NCBI GenBank assembly: GCA_023634235.1
Contig: JAMKCF010000019.1
Coordinates: 2,852,001-2,916,000, forward strand
DNA length: 64,000 bases
From: Pisaster brevispinus
Lineage: Eukaryota > Echinodermata > Asteroidea > Forcipulatida > Asteriidae
Direction: 5' to 3'
In this document: piece after piece, positions 34,876 through 46,613 of the stretch
How the letters are laid out: the number at the start of each line of letters is the position of its first letter
How positions within the stretch are numbered: position 1 is the first letter of the stretch
Made by a program: the position numbers and the translations under genes
Notes under the pieces: generated by a model
What the model was told of the DNA's origin: nothing
Databases searched by the model: none
The model's input: only the letters and a program-made list of their open reading frames with translations

Positions 34876-35944
34876 AATATCATTATTCAACTGAAGAAAG
34901 CGAATGTGCACATTGTGCAAAAGGAGATGAGCTAAAGACAAACCAATCTGTTTGCCCAACAACCATACTATTTCAAAATTTGATTATTGTTTGATGTCTC
35001 CTTGCGTTTCATTCCCAAATTTAATTATTCCAGACTATATCTTGATCTTGAGGTAGAATTTAGATCATGGTCGAATGAAGGCAATCTTGGCAGCTAAATT
35101 GCTATTGCTCCACCCCCCCCTCCAAATTGCATGGTATGTTTTGCAGCGTTTGGTAAATGCCCGTATGGTAGCTGAAGGTAATAACACGTTATGGAACTCG
35201 GCAATCATTAGCTGGGTGGGTTTCCCCAATCATTACAGGATGGACAGATGCAAATAATGAGTTCGGCCTTGGGATTTCAACAAAGGAGAAACATGCCTCG
35301 CCTCATCCACGGTTGATGTACAAATGTAGCTGTCATATTTTTTTATTAAAGGTATTTATTATACAGGATTGGTGATGATTAAAACAAAAACATTGTTTAA
35401 TTATTTTAGTCTGAAAGGCTTACACTGTTTATGAAGTTAGTACGAGAAAATTTTGTTTTTCTGTGAAATATTTACGTCTGAATTAAAGTCATATTTGAGA
35501 AAACTGTATCTGGAAACCTAAAGAACGCAACAGCTGATTTCGGTTGCTACAACCAAAATTAAGGACAATGTGTTTACATGCTGAATTTTTTTTCTCTCTC
35601 ACTATTTTCTCCTAACTCACACAGCGGATTAAGCCCAAATTTTCACAGGTTTTTTATTTCATGTATGGTTGATCACACAAAACATGAACACTGTCTGCGG
35701 CTGATCTGTCAGCTCTACCAATCCTACCGATCCTATTAAAATATAATAACATACACTCTGTTGCTCACACGCTATATACATCAGTGGAAAGGAGCTGACA
35801 AAATTCGATCGTTAAAAATGCTCAATGTTAAAACACCACTTCTGTTTCAAACCTACATAAAAAAAGGAGCGAGACTTTTGCCGCCTTTTCTTTCAATTCA
35901 CTATAATATACAATGGCTTTAAAGCACACGGACTACAGTGGTAA
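34876..35944. other. No gene seen
   Basis: AT-rich DNA. The 60-codon frame at 35075-35257 is unrecognised and crosses a C run. Confidence 0.4.
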
Positions 35945-36065
35945 TTGTCAAAGACAGGTATCCGCACTTCATGTGACCCAACATATACATGACACAACAA
36001 ACCTGTGAAAGTTTAAGCTAAACCGGTCATCGAAGTCACGTGAAAAAAAGTGGGGGAAAACCTTT
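35945..36065 (+). repeat. Dispersed repeat shared with 62876-62990
   Basis: Both copies contain TGTGACCCAACATATACATG, CAGTGAAA/CTGTGAAAG and TTAAGCTAAA, in the same order and orientation. They may be internal parts of the GTATAC-ended MITE family, since TGTCAAAGAC and a nearby GTATC resemble its right end read in reverse. Confidence 0.6.
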
Positions 36066-36384
36066 ATGTTTTCACAATTTTCAAACATCGAGTTGTGATC
36101 TCGCGAGATCATAACTGATGTTTTACTAATAATTCTATAGCTAAAGCATTTCAGGCAAAACTATTCTTTAGTTCAGTTTTCCCACCATGACCATCTACCA
36201 TGTAAGTTATATGCAAATCTGTGAATATTTATTGTTTTCAACCTTATCAATGTTGTGCTCATTCTGAAGCGAGGTTGCCCGGCAAGCGGAGACAAAATAG
36301 TCTGGTGACCACCATGAGCGTTGCAAGCTTACAAAACCCCCGTGTGCGGGGAACAAGACCTAAAATGGCGAGATCGTAAATACG

Positions 36385-36525
36385 GTGAATATGGCCGTTT
36401 TCGAAGCCACGGCTTGAATTGTGGGCTGCGTCATTTAATTAGAAAGTGTGTGCTGTCCTTACGGGGCTTCAAACAGGCATACGGAGCCAAAGCCCAAGCC
36501 CAAACCGTGGTTTCGAAAATACCCT
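36385..36525. mobile_element. Short inverted-repeat element
   Basis: TTTTCGAAGCCACGGCTTG at the left pairs with AACCGTGGTTTCGAAAAT at the right, about 95 bp apart. The open frame 36321-36578 runs through it and is probably not a gene. Confidence 0.65.
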
Positions 36526-37761
36526 ATGACTTTGACGACACTGATGTTGACAATTTGCTATTGTCATTTAAACAATGAATACGGTTGAGGTATAAGTGTA
36601 TTGTCTATAAAACAATTGATAGCGGTGTTCAACATTGGTTTGAGAGGTCAATATACATATACAAAATAAACATAAACAGTTCACATTGTCAACAAGAAAT
36701 GTTACTTCTTAAAAATAGGAATACAGACAGAATTTATTGTGACGATATGCTCAAACACAAACAATACGAACCGGTTTCTTTTCTTCGTATTGTTATAAAT
36801 TACAAATCAACACATACAAATAATAAGGAAAGCATAAACAAGAAACGCGCCTAATTGTAAGCCACGTTCTGATACACACGACTTTGTTTTGTGAATGTTT
36901 TGTCTGGAAACAAGAATAACATCAAAATGGAGTTCATAAAACTGAAATATTAAACGCGCACATGAAATTTGGATTAGGTGGCTGGAGATGCAACCGGGTA
37001 TCGTGCTCAAAATATGATATTGAACGCTCCATAATTCATAGTGGCTGTTGCTTTATTCGCAAATTAGAAATTGTATTTATCTGCCACCATGGCAACATGA
37101 CCTTCGCCAGGTCTCCAGCCTCATTGTTATGATAATGATATGCTGATTAGTATTTGGTGAATGAATACATGGGTCGGATTTTTCTGTCATTAATTGCAAT
37201 TATGGTCAGTACATGATGCTTACTTCTGTTTGATGAAGTGAAGTGCATTATTGAGCACTTCGTAGTCAGCCATTGTTCAAGCCAGGCAGATGTTATTAAA
37301 TTTGAGACCTACTTTATTCAATTTTTATGACCTCAACAACAGAGGCCGTCGTTGCCGTGAAACCAAGTGGCCATACCACAACAGAGAAATTGATTCGTTT
37401 GAAATTGTAAAGAATTCTTCAGGCGGAAAATTAGCGACATTATCAAAATTCATTTTATAAAGGAGTGGCCGATCAAACCAAATTGAGAGATTAACTGCAG
37501 TTGAAACTACTTAAACAAAAAATGGCTAACGAGCAAAAGTCGCCATTGCTTAAATTAAACCAAAATTCTGAATCTTCTTAAATTAAACTGGAACGGGGCA
37601 CCAGACTGGTACAGCATGCCGTGTATATGGGTCTTGTAAACAGACTAAGGAACAAAGTGTTCAAATATCATGGCCTAAAGTTCGCCGAAAGACTTTTGGT
37701 TTTAGAAGAACACACAAATTATCTGACCGAGTTATAACAGTTGTTTCAAAACGAAAAAGAC

Positions 37762-37815
<54 letters not shown>

Positions 37816-38635
37816 CGTTGTTGTTGGTGTGTTTTTTTTGTGGGGTTTTGTTTGTTTTAAAAAACAGCATCATTTGTCGAAACTTGTTCAGAGGAAACCA
37901 ATATTTGTACAAAGCAAGTGGACGTGAGATAATGTCTGGATTCCGACAAAAATTTCATATTTTAGTTTTTTAATTAACTATCACTTATCATTGGCGGATA
38001 GTTTTGTGTAATACCTCAAGTGAAAGCTCATAACTTTCTTAAATCTCTACAACCAGCTTTTTGCAGATTTAAATCTTAATTTGGGGGTCGAATCTTCCCC
38101 AAAATGGGGCATCTTTTCTCTGTTTGTATTTCGTTACTTTCACTTGAAGAAACAGAATAAGTAAAGAGTAAACCGTAAAAAACAGTTTTTACTATCTTAC
38201 TATTTTTCGAGATAATGATGTGGGTTTTTTTTCATTTGAATACTTCTACCTTGTAAAGATGAAAATACGCACGGTTCCCAACGACCGTGATTAAACAGCA
38301 ACGACAACACCACGGATTTCCTCGTAATCGGGAGCAATTATTTCACGAAGGAGAAATTTCATCGGTGACGTCTACTAACTATATATTGAAAAACAAAATC
38401 TTGGAGAAAACTTACAAATGCTGCACTCCTCGTCAGGTCTCATTATACTTGCACCACTGATTGTTTTGTTGTCAATAAATTTGAAGCCTAGTGGCGTATA
38501 AGCAAGGACCCATGGCGTCCAGGGGGCGAGCTTGATCGGAGGATCGTGTCCCTGCACCCTTTTCGAAAATGTTATAATTGTTTTTGGGGTCCTGGTAACC
38601 GTAGGCATTTTAGCCATAATCCGGTAAGGGGCTTC
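36526..38635. other. No gene seen; contains a (TTG)n tract
   Basis: Apart from the trinucleotide run at 37762-37826 there is AT-rich DNA without recognisable frames or repeat termini. Confidence 0.4.
37762..37826 (+). repeat. (TTG)n microsatellite
   Basis: About 21 units with one C substitution. The poly-Leu and poly-Asn frames on the two strands come from the repeat. Confidence 0.95.
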
Positions 38636-38822
38636 AATTTAATAATAGTAATAATTAACAGTTAAAATGCGCTGCCCACGGCGCAGGGACACGTCAGTAG
38701 AGGGGAATGTTTATGCGGTCTTCAGTAGGTGAGTCTTGAGGGAAGTTTTGAACAAAGCCAATGATGGAGAAAGTTCATTATGATCCAGTAAATTGTTCCA
38801 TAATGAAGGAGCAGCAGAAGTA
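38636..38822 (-). mobile_element. Non-LTR retrotransposon 3' fragment with last codons of its reverse transcriptase ORF
   Basis: On the minus strand a short frame reads SAAPSLWNNL, FKTSLKTHLL and a terminal KTA, then a TAA stop (38711-38713). It matches the end of the copy at 1749-2285 in motif order. An untranslated tail follows with GCGCATTTTAACTGTTAATT and an ATT-rich end. Only the last ~35 codons survive. Confidence 0.7.
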
Positions 38823-39875
38823 AAATATGATCAAAACAAACAACAAAAGCACAAAATGAAAGGGGCGCTGGGGGCACGTGCCCCTCCCCTTTCAGGCTAC
38901 GTTGGGTCCCACCCCGAAAAGTGAGTGAATCCACAAAAAAACAGACGATAAATCTTCAATGTAAAAAACAGGCTTTCGATAATATGGTGGCTAATTATTG
39001 TTATAGTATTGTTGTATCTTTATGGTAATGTAACCAAGTCCTGTATTAACTTCATGGGCATGGAGGTACAATAATATGTGAAGAGAAGATGTTGAGGAAA
39101 TATCAGTGTAGATGTGGGAGGAAAACCTCTGTACATTTGGTGCTCGATATGGGGCATGGTGTACCTCACCTATTGTGACTTCGTTGTGTGCTTGGAATCT
39201 CAGGAATTCTTTAGAGGATTCTAATGGAGGGGGTGTATTTCTGTACAAGAGGCAGAGGGGAATTGTGTGTTAAAGTATGGGTCTATTCTTTTACAACATT
39301 TTTCTCTGAACCGCCCTAAAGAATAACACAATTTGTTAAACCATGGCTTGCCTGAAGGCTCATCCACCAGTTGGAGCTGGCACTTGATATTTATTCACTT
39401 TGACTGTCATTTGTATAAACGTAGGCCTATTCATAAACATTCTATCCATAACTTGTTGCTCGTTACTTTTTCAGCAACTAAAAATGTCCCACAGGATTAA
39501 AAACCAGAGATATCACTGAATCAGCAAGAAAACTCTGGAAAACATTGTGGCTGCCCGCAAATAGTACCTCTTTGTTTTTTTACATGACAAAAATGTTTCT
39601 GATATTTTTCAAACACCTTCCACTGTGTTCCAAACTGAACCGAAGTCGCAAGCTAGAATGACCTACTACGCCCTTCTGCACATTCTTCCAAAAGCAATTT
39701 TTCCAAATACCTTTCTTTGTTCCTCGCATACCATCCCTTCGGAATGCGTTTAATAACCGATCAGACAAATTTTGCGTGCCATACAACCGTAACGCAGGCA
39801 ATTAAACGTATATTGGGTGTTTGATACCCTCTGCCTCAAATCGGGCGTGGTGTACCTCGACGCCGAAAACGCATT
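38823..39875. other. No gene seen
   Basis: Short frames only. Part of 39060-39240 (TGGTGTACCTCACC..) resembles 32740-32775 read in reverse, so repeats are likely. Confidence 0.35.
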
Positions 39876-40060
39876 CAGGGCCCAAATTGTATAGAGCATA
39901 ATGCTTAACAATTTCCTTCTTAGCAGAAATGAGCAGGACACCGGTCACAAATTGTACACGTGACATGGTACTTTGGCTGGTAACCTTAATCTGGTAAGCA
40001 AAATTTTATTGCGCTTTGCAAATTTTTGTGCTTAAGCAGCTCTATGAAATTGGGCCCAGG
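39876..40060 (+). mobile_element. Palindromic GGGCCC-type MITE, complete
   Basis: It runs from GGGCCCAAATTGTATAGAGC to GCAGCTCTATGAAATTGGGCCC. Central words are GCAGAAATGAGCAGGACACC, GTGACATGGTACTTTGGCTG and CCTTAATCTGGTAAGCA. It is one of the best copies in the window. Confidence 0.85.
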
Positions 40061-40847
40061 TAGGGACTGAAAACCCAATCCACATGTAGGGAAGGCTCTG
40101 CTCCAAAGGGCGGTTTGGTCTAAACAGATTAAAAGCAGTGAAATAAACCACGGTGCCAATCTGAACGCCGTAAAGGGCCATACCGCACGAGGCGGTGTAC
40201 AGGCAACCAGCTCCAGGCAATCTCCAATAAGAAAACTCATTCACACTTAGTTTTCTCGGGGGATAGTGTGTTACAGCTAAGAGAGCGTCTCTTGTGCTGC
40301 TGAAGTGTTCCTTGTGCATGCAGTGCTGTTGGTTGGCTCGGAGTTGCTTCAAAAACAAATTACCTTGTTTGACACATTGCGTTTTAGTCTTACATATATT
40401 TTATTCATGGTACCGCTGCCACATTTTTAACACTTGCTGGAAATGTTTTACTTGATGAAATCATTGCTCAAAGTACCGTAAATCAAGCACAATAAACTCG
40501 ATTCGCAATCTTGACGTCACAGGAGATTAAATGCATTCAGGTGAAACCACTTGCTGTGCGCTTTTACGGTAAAATGAACATGGGTTGCCAACAATGGGCT
40601 CGACGAGCCGGACATTATTTGACAAGCTGACGGTAGTTCATCAGTGACAACTGTTGCGAATGTTTTCTGTGAAAATAAGAATTGAAGAAGAAGAAAAAGA
40701 TCAATGGGGAAAAAGTCATGAAGTTCCTTGTCCATTGAAGTGGATAATCACCTTCAAAATGACGAATACTGATTGATGGGAATTGGAGACAATTAAATAT
40801 ATTGTATTGTTAATGATTCTAACTAAATAGAAAACATTCAACGGACC
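40061..40847. other. No gene seen
   Basis: Overlapping minus-strand frames at 39986-40358 start in the adjacent MITE and have no known domain. Confidence 0.4.
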
Positions 40848-41155
40848 CAAGATCTGGTGTTGTCAGCAGCAGGTTCGAATCCCGATCAAGGCGCTTGTGC
40901 CCTACAGCAAGACACTTTACCAAAATTGTTTCGTAGAACAGTTGGGAAGGAAGTGCTTTTTGCTCTGCCAGCCAGGCTCCTAGAGGATGATACCCACGCA
41001 CGGACTGTGAAGGGGGTAACCCTGTTTCAGCCCCAGGAGTAGGTGGCAACGTGGCCCTGGTGACAGTTGATTTGGGTCCACAGCCCAAATCAGCTAAGCG
41101 TAGCCCTCACCTTGAAGTTGCCGTCCGGCCTTGTGATGCTAGGCGATATCTCATT
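40848..41155 (+). mobile_element. tRNA-derived SINE, plus orientation
   Basis: It has a B box CAGGTTCGAATCCCGATC (about 40868-40885), a GCAAGACACTTTACC core, GTAGGTGGCAACGTGGCCC and a TTGATTTGGGTCCACAGCCCAAATCA-type hairpin. The body ends CCTTGAAGTTGCCGTCCGG, and an A-rich tail follows. It is collinear with 32270-32605. Confidence 0.8.
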
Positions 41156-41634
41156 AAAAAAATAATTAAACAAATTAAAAACCGGGACAGTTGATCGTAA
41201 ACATCTCTACCAGGCAGTGACGTAACCAGCGTGGGCGGTGGGGGGGGGGGGGGGGCTCAGAATCTTTGCCCCCCTTTTCCCCAATGAGATCGAGAGAAAG
41301 CAACAATGTACTACCCCTGTAAGGTCTGAGTGAAATGGTGTGACCCTTTACGCTTGATAATTGACGGGGCTGGGAGTCTTTCAAAGGGCGTGATTGGCAG
41401 TCGACGGAATGGAAGTGACAATTAATTAGTACATGGTGAATTAGTCGAGTATAGGGTTAATTTGTTTTCAAGGATGGTCGTGGCCTGTTCAGGAAAGGTA
41501 TCGATGAAAGCAAGTGTTTCGGAATGAATTTACTCTTCCACTAACTAATGATGTTGATGGATTTAAAGGACGTGTGCTGAACTACCTTGTCCATATGCCA
41601 TATTAAAGTTTGTAATCAATGAATAATGAAAACA
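41156..41634. other. No gene seen; G homopolymer
   Basis: A run of about 15 G lies near 41240. The flanking CTCAGAATCTTTGCCCCCC resembles 11390-11405 and suggests another dispersed repeat. Confidence 0.4.
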
Positions 41635-42200
41635 AGAGCTGTAGCATAAGTGCTTCCTTCGGGTTATTGTACTCTGCAGAAAAAAAATAAATGTAGAAGT
41701 CGTTAGCGTAAAAAGCTTACTTAAGTTAATTAAACAGTGGGGGAGGTCGGCAGTCTTCACCTTAACCTGATACAGCCGGGGGGGGGGAATGGACAGAGCT
41801 ATATACGACGTTAAAGCAGTCTACACCTTTACCGCAGAGAAATGAAACAAATAGCATCCATAGCAGAAAAAATTAAATAAATAGCGTTTAATAGAAGACA
41901 AATTAAATAAATAGCGCAAAGAGCTTCCTCAAATAACGATACAGCGCGGACATTTTTTTTAAAAAGAACTACGATGTAAAAGCAGTCTATACCTTTACCG
42001 CAGAAAAAAATACACCTTAAAGTCAATAGCGTTAAGACCTTCCTTTAGTTATACAGCGCGCAGCATAAAGCTACGACGTAAGAGCAGTCTACATATTTAT
42101 ATTCAGCGCGGAAAAAAAATAAATGAATAAATATGTAGCATAAAATAATCCTCCACTCTATGATAATGATACACCGCAGAATAACACAAACATGGAGCGT
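41635..42200. repeat. Degenerate long-unit tandem repeat
   Basis: The words GAGCAGTCTACA/AAGCAGTCTATACC, CCTTTACCGCAGA, AAATAAATAGCG and CTTCCTTTAG/CTTCCTCAAA recur with a spacing of roughly 100-150 bp over about 560 bp. There are approximately four units with many indels. No frame is kept across units, so it is non-coding. Confidence 0.65.
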
Positions 42201-42774
42201 TCAAGAGTATCAGGCTCTTCGAGGTACCGAGAAAGCGCAGAACCAACAGAGGGCGGTCTACATAAAACAGGTGTCCCTCTTTTATTGACTATAGGCTAAG
42301 TAAAGCAAACGAAAAACTTTTATTTTAGTATAAAACAAAGCGTAGACCTTAAAGAAATTAAAAATAAACTTGAATTTGCGATGTGCTTTAAAATCGGCAT
42401 CGCAGTAGCATTCGACGGATGCTAAGTCCTAAAAAAAAAAACACCCACAAATTTAGTTGTCCACTCCTTCTCCTTTCAAATGACGTCAAACATGAAATCG
42501 CGTGATAATAAAAAGAGCCTGGTTTGAAATTATGGATGCAATAACTTATTTGGGAGAAATGTTGACGTCTCGCAAAGATGAGATTAAAGCCATGCGGGGT
42601 TCCATTCATTTCAGTAGGGGGGTTGTATCAAGGGGGTGGTGCCTTTTTCATAAACAAGTCCCTTTTCAGTGCCTTTTTAAAGTAATTTCCGTCTTCACCT
42701 TTTTTAACATAATTCGGCGTGAGTGTAAAAACAAATACATTATCTGCGTTAAAACGGAAAAGTAGTTTTAAAAA

Positions 42775-42950
42775 CATCGAAATTATCACATTGTAGCGTA
42801 TAAAATGTAACATTTTACTCTGGAAATTTCAAATCCCAAAAGTCCAGATTTCAAATGGGGGCACCCTGGGGCACGGACGTCAATTGGGGGGACACTTCCC
42901 CCCCCCGTGCCCCCCCCCCCAGTTACACCACTGTGAAAGAATATCTAACA
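42775..42950 (+). repeat. Dispersed repeat related to 4240-4330
   Basis: It shares CTCTGGAAAT, AAAAGTCCAGATTTCAAATG and GGCACGGACGTCAATTGG, followed by C tracts. Confidence 0.5.
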
Positions 42951-43817
42951 AAATTGATTTTTACTTCGTTTTAAGGTTAAAGTCTTGTACATTTTTTTCC
43001 TCTTCGTTTACGGACTCTTTCTATTGGGAAATGAGTGTATCAGACAACCGAGTTCGACCTTGGGTGCTCCTCTGTTTTCTGTCCATTTCCAAAAAGTTTA
43101 ATAAGCAATCCTATAATAGAAATGCAATGGTTTCATTTGTAAAGAATTCAAAGCAGGCACAGACTTTTCAAACATTTTATGCTAATTTATTTCATGTCTG
43201 CTTGTACACGATACCAAAACAGAAGAAAACAACGTCTCAAGGTAAGTTTATATTTGTTTTGCTTCAAAAGTGTTTTCTAAAAACAACCCTATTCTGAGTA
43301 ATCCGATGCTGCGCTTGCGGACGTCACATTAGTCTACGAAACATTGTCAATGTTTCGTTGAATAATGATCCAAACAATTAGATAAATCAAAATAATCACG
43401 AATGGTACTAATATCTTGCAATATACATCACCTTTTATCACACTGTGCCAGCATTTGTTCCGATTATATAAATATACAATTATTCTCTAAGTACATCCTA
43501 CGCATTGACACCAGCTTTGTCACACATACTGTGCTATTTTAAATCACTATATTTTAAATAATTTACTACTAAGACAATTAATACTTTCTATTTTACACAT
43601 TGTATAGGTACTAGTTACAGTTGTATTATTGCACATGAAGTCGGGATAACTACAGATGAAACAAACAATTAAGGTGAAAGTAAGGTTTCAATGAAGGTGC
43701 TAAAGCTATCTTTTAGGATGATATGGTCCAGCATTGGTAACAAGCGATGGCAAATTGAGTTTAAAAGCTCTAGATTCTTTGTGAAAACTCACACCGCAAG
43801 GTCGACCAAACAACGTA
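42951..43817. other. No convincing gene
   Basis: The 137-codon frame 42884-43297 starts in a C-rich repeat. It contains a good donor (CAAG|GTAAGT, about 43237-43246) but no acceptor or known domain, so it is not called. Confidence 0.35.
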
Positions 43818-44125
43818 GCACTCTAAACTCTCCTGGGTCAGAATTGCCCCGGATTCCGGGTCTCAGGGGACTTAACCCACTTATGGGTCAGCCTGACCCA
43901 CTTATGGGTCAGCCTGACCCACTTATGGGTCACCCTGACCCACTTATGGGTCAGATTGACCCACTTATGGGTCAGATTGACCCGGAAGCTGGTCACAAAT
44001 GGGATTATGACCCGGAATCTGCTACAGTTTGACCCACCTCTGGGACATTTTTGACTCGGCCTGACCCTGAAATGGGTCTCTCCTCAACAGGACCCGGAAA
44101 CCGTTGACCCAGAAGTTCACAGAGT
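43818..44125. mobile_element. GACCC-rich foldback MITE with internal tandem expansion
   Basis: The left end CACTCTAAACTC and the family words CAGAATTGCCCCGGATTCCG are followed by five tandem 21-bp units of GACCCACTTATGGGTCAGCCT (about 43871-43983). The normal family middle and right part then follow. Each unit is itself an inverted repeat. Confidence 0.8.
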
Positions 44126-45177
44126 CAGCTTCTTTTTAAAAGACATCCATTTCAACCGGAGAAAACATTGTTTTGGAAATGCAATCCCTTGAGGAAAAGC
44201 AATTCAAGGTTCACTTTGATTTATGAAACGAAAATACTATCATAACATGCAAATATTCCAAGGTTTTTTTAACACTTTGTGTGAATTATACAATTTAATA
44301 ATAAGCTAAAACATCTATACAATGTGTGTCTGGTGCGTTTTGCAGTTTTGGAGGAGCGACTGAAAACGTTATTTTCCCCTCTACATTAACAATGCAACGA
44401 CCTCTTATTACTGCACCACACCACATGTGTCTATTAAACCAATGTAAGGGTGAACCAAAATGGCGACCAGAAAGTGCCAAAATAAAGTAGTTAGGACACC
44501 ATAAACTGTAAATCAAGGTGAAAAATCATGTGTTGTTGTCACGTGGTCTTTGAGCAAGACCCTGCTACAGGTCGAACATGAGACCGTTACTGTCTTCTTT
44601 TCTTAAGCCCAAACAATGCCGCATGTTATCATATTATTAATGATTTAATTTACAATATGTACTTTGAAAATTGTTTGTTATTGATTACAAAACTTGTTCA
44701 TCCTTTTTAGTGTCCACAAGGTGTGAGAAAGATCGTTTTTATTTGAATATTGTAATTTGAATATGTTTTTCCCCCAGTTTGCAATATTCGCGTTTTCACG
44801 TTTGGAAAATTGTGTCTTATATTTTAAATATTTGATATATTATAATGTATTATATTACATTATAATATGTATTGTATTACATAATAATATGTATTATATT
44901 ACACTATAATGTATTATGTCTTTATTTAGTTTTACTGATTAGTTTCTTCCATCAAGTAATTAAAATAAATACAATTAAATTAAATTTGGTCTGGTATGTA
45001 AACGCACCGATCTAGTGTAGACTCTCCATAATGTTTCACATAAAAGAGTCGTCTGGTTCCCTTTTCATGAACCAATCTACTATAAGGCCTAGTTGATGAC
45101 TGTGTCAAAAACCTGATGCCTGTAACATTTGGTGAAACACACTGTACAAAAAGTAAAAACCCGCACAACCCACTGCC
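44126..45177. other. No gene seen; AT-rich repeat
   Basis: About 44815-44925 is a TATAATGTATTATATTACAT-type degenerate repeat. No exon is recognised. Confidence 0.5.
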
Positions 45178-45529
45178 TCTTAAAATAGGGTGTACTTTTT
45201 GTATTAACTCCACAAGTTAATGACCATAAAAAGTTACTTGGTAAAGAACACTGGAGAGCTGTTGATATTATAAAATATTGTTAGAAACGACCCCTTTGAA
45301 GTAATGTAGTGAGAAAGGGGTAATTTTCACCCCAAAATTTGAATCTGAGAAAGGCTTCAGGCATGAAGCCTTTCTCAGACATCTGAAAGCACACAGTTCT
45401 ATGCAACAAGGGTGACCAATTGAGCCTTAATTTTCACAGGCTTGTTATTTTATGCATATGTTGGGATGCACCAAGTGAGGATACTGGCCTGCCTGTGACA
45501 TTTTCCCAAAGTATTCCCTGCCTCTAAGA
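45178..45529 (+). mobile_element. MITE with GTATACTTTTGG-type ends, diverged
   Basis: It is collinear with 14928-15309: GGTAAAGAACACTGGAGAGC, GTTAGAAACGACC, the hairpin AAAGGCTTCAGGCATGAAGC, and GCATATGTTGGGATGCACCA near the right end. The termini are diverged (AGGGTGTACTTTTTG and CAAAGTATTCCCTGCC). Confidence 0.8.
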
Positions 45530-45657
45530 CACGAGCTGTAAACGGGATGATAGCATCAGATAGGTCCAATGTGTTTCATTGTAACATAAATGGAACACCG
45601 AGAGTGTGCATATTACGCACGTTTGCGAGATTTTATCATGCAACAGTCAGAGTCAGT

Positions 45658-45857
45658 GCTCCAAATCCATAGAGCTCCTTAAGCAAACAATATTATTGCT
45701 TAACAGACTTCAGCTGAGCAAAACAATAAAGCAGAACACCAGCCTCAAATGATGCACGTGACATAGTATTTTGGCAGGTAACCTTATCCTGGTAAGCACA
45801 AATGTTGTGTGCGTAGTTTACTTTTGTGCTTCAAGCAGCTCTATGAAATCGGGCCAC
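45658..45857 (+). mobile_element. Palindromic GGGCCC-type MITE, complete
   Basis: CCAAATCCATAGAGCTCC at the left, GCAGCTCTATGAAATCGGGCC at the right and the usual central words. It lies about 150 bp from an oppositely oriented copy. Confidence 0.75.
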
Positions 45858-46011
45858 TTATCGATGCACTTATTCGCATCACACTCAAGCTCAGTTGCGT
45901 GCAGTTTCCCTCATCCTGCAGCTGAGGTAAGCCGCACCTCTAGCAGTTAGACCTACAGACAGGTTTCTCATATTTCCCCGGTATACATCTGGCCAACTGT
46001 ATCACTTGACT

Positions 46012-46211
46012 GGGCTCAATTTCATAGAGATGCTTAAGCACAAAAAAGTAGCCAAGCGCAACAAAATTAGGCTTTCCAGAATAAGGTTACCAGCCAAAAT
46101 ACCATGTCACATGTACAATTTGTGACTGGTATCCTGCTCATTTATGCTAAGCAGACAATTATTGTTAAGCAATATTTTCTGCCTCAGCAGCTGAATGAAA
46201 TTGTCCCCTGA
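46012..46211 (-). mobile_element. Palindromic GGGCCC-type MITE, reverse orientation
   Basis: GGGCTCAATTTCATAGAGATGC at the left, then TTTCCAGAATAAGGTTACC and ACAATTTGTGACTGGTATCC, and GCAGCTGAATGAAATTGTCCCC at the right. It is the last repeat before the 3' end of the LAMP gene. Confidence 0.75.
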
Positions 46212-46314
46212 TCACAGATTATGTACAAAATAAACATTCAGTTCCAAGTTTTTACCCCCCCCCACTCTGCATCAGTCATGCTTACTCCAAAACAACAAAC
46301 TATTTGTTAAAGTA

Positions 46315-46320
46315 TTTAAT
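46315..46320 (-). terminator. Possible LAMP polyadenylation signal (ATTAAA)
   Basis: The minus strand reads ATTAAA about 127 bases after the LAMP stop codon. It is the commonest variant of the polyadenylation hexamer. No canonical AATAAA is closer, so the assignment is tentative. Confidence 0.3.
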
Positions 46321-46446
46321 TGATGAATGTATTAATATATTGTGACTGAATTTAACACACGAGACTCAGAATAATTAGTAATGCATAAATAAGTAAATAA
46401 ATAAATAAAACCGGATTTTGTGGGGGGTAAGCCGAGGGTCATCGAA

Positions 46447-46613
46447 CTACTCGACGGATTTGTAGCCAGACCTGTCGTTGATGGCGCCCATCTTACGGCC
46501 CACTGCGTACACAATAATGACCACTAAAATGAGGCACGCTAGAGTTGCTCCTACTGCAATGGAGGCCACATTGGTGCTTGGGTTCTCGATCAAATCTTCC
46601 CCGCAATCAGCAC
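46447..46613 (-). CDS. LAMP exon 7: last cysteine, membrane span, cytosolic tail, stop
   Basis: Residues 336-389. It opens with ADCGED (the fourth LAMP cysteine), then a 23-residue hydrophobic span (VASIAVGATLACLILVVI and onward), then GRK as the stop-transfer signal. The tail contains GYKSV, a GYxxPhi motif of the kind bound by AP-3/AP-1 for lysosomal delivery. In vertebrate LAMPs the tail has about 11 residues and ends at the Phi residue. Here it has 17 and one Glu follows. The acceptor TTGACAG is good and the stop is TAG (46447-46449). Confidence 0.92.

Noticed and set aside
36321..36578. 85-codon frame
   Set aside because: Its middle is a short inverted-repeat element, and the reading frame is incidental.
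42884..43297. 137-codon frame with a good splice donor
   Set aside because: It begins in a C-rich repeat, has no family resemblance and no acceptor; AT-rich composition like the surroundings.
43691..44032. 113-codon frame with DPLMGQP repeats
   Set aside because: The repeat comes from the expanded GACCC MITE; there are no other coding signs.
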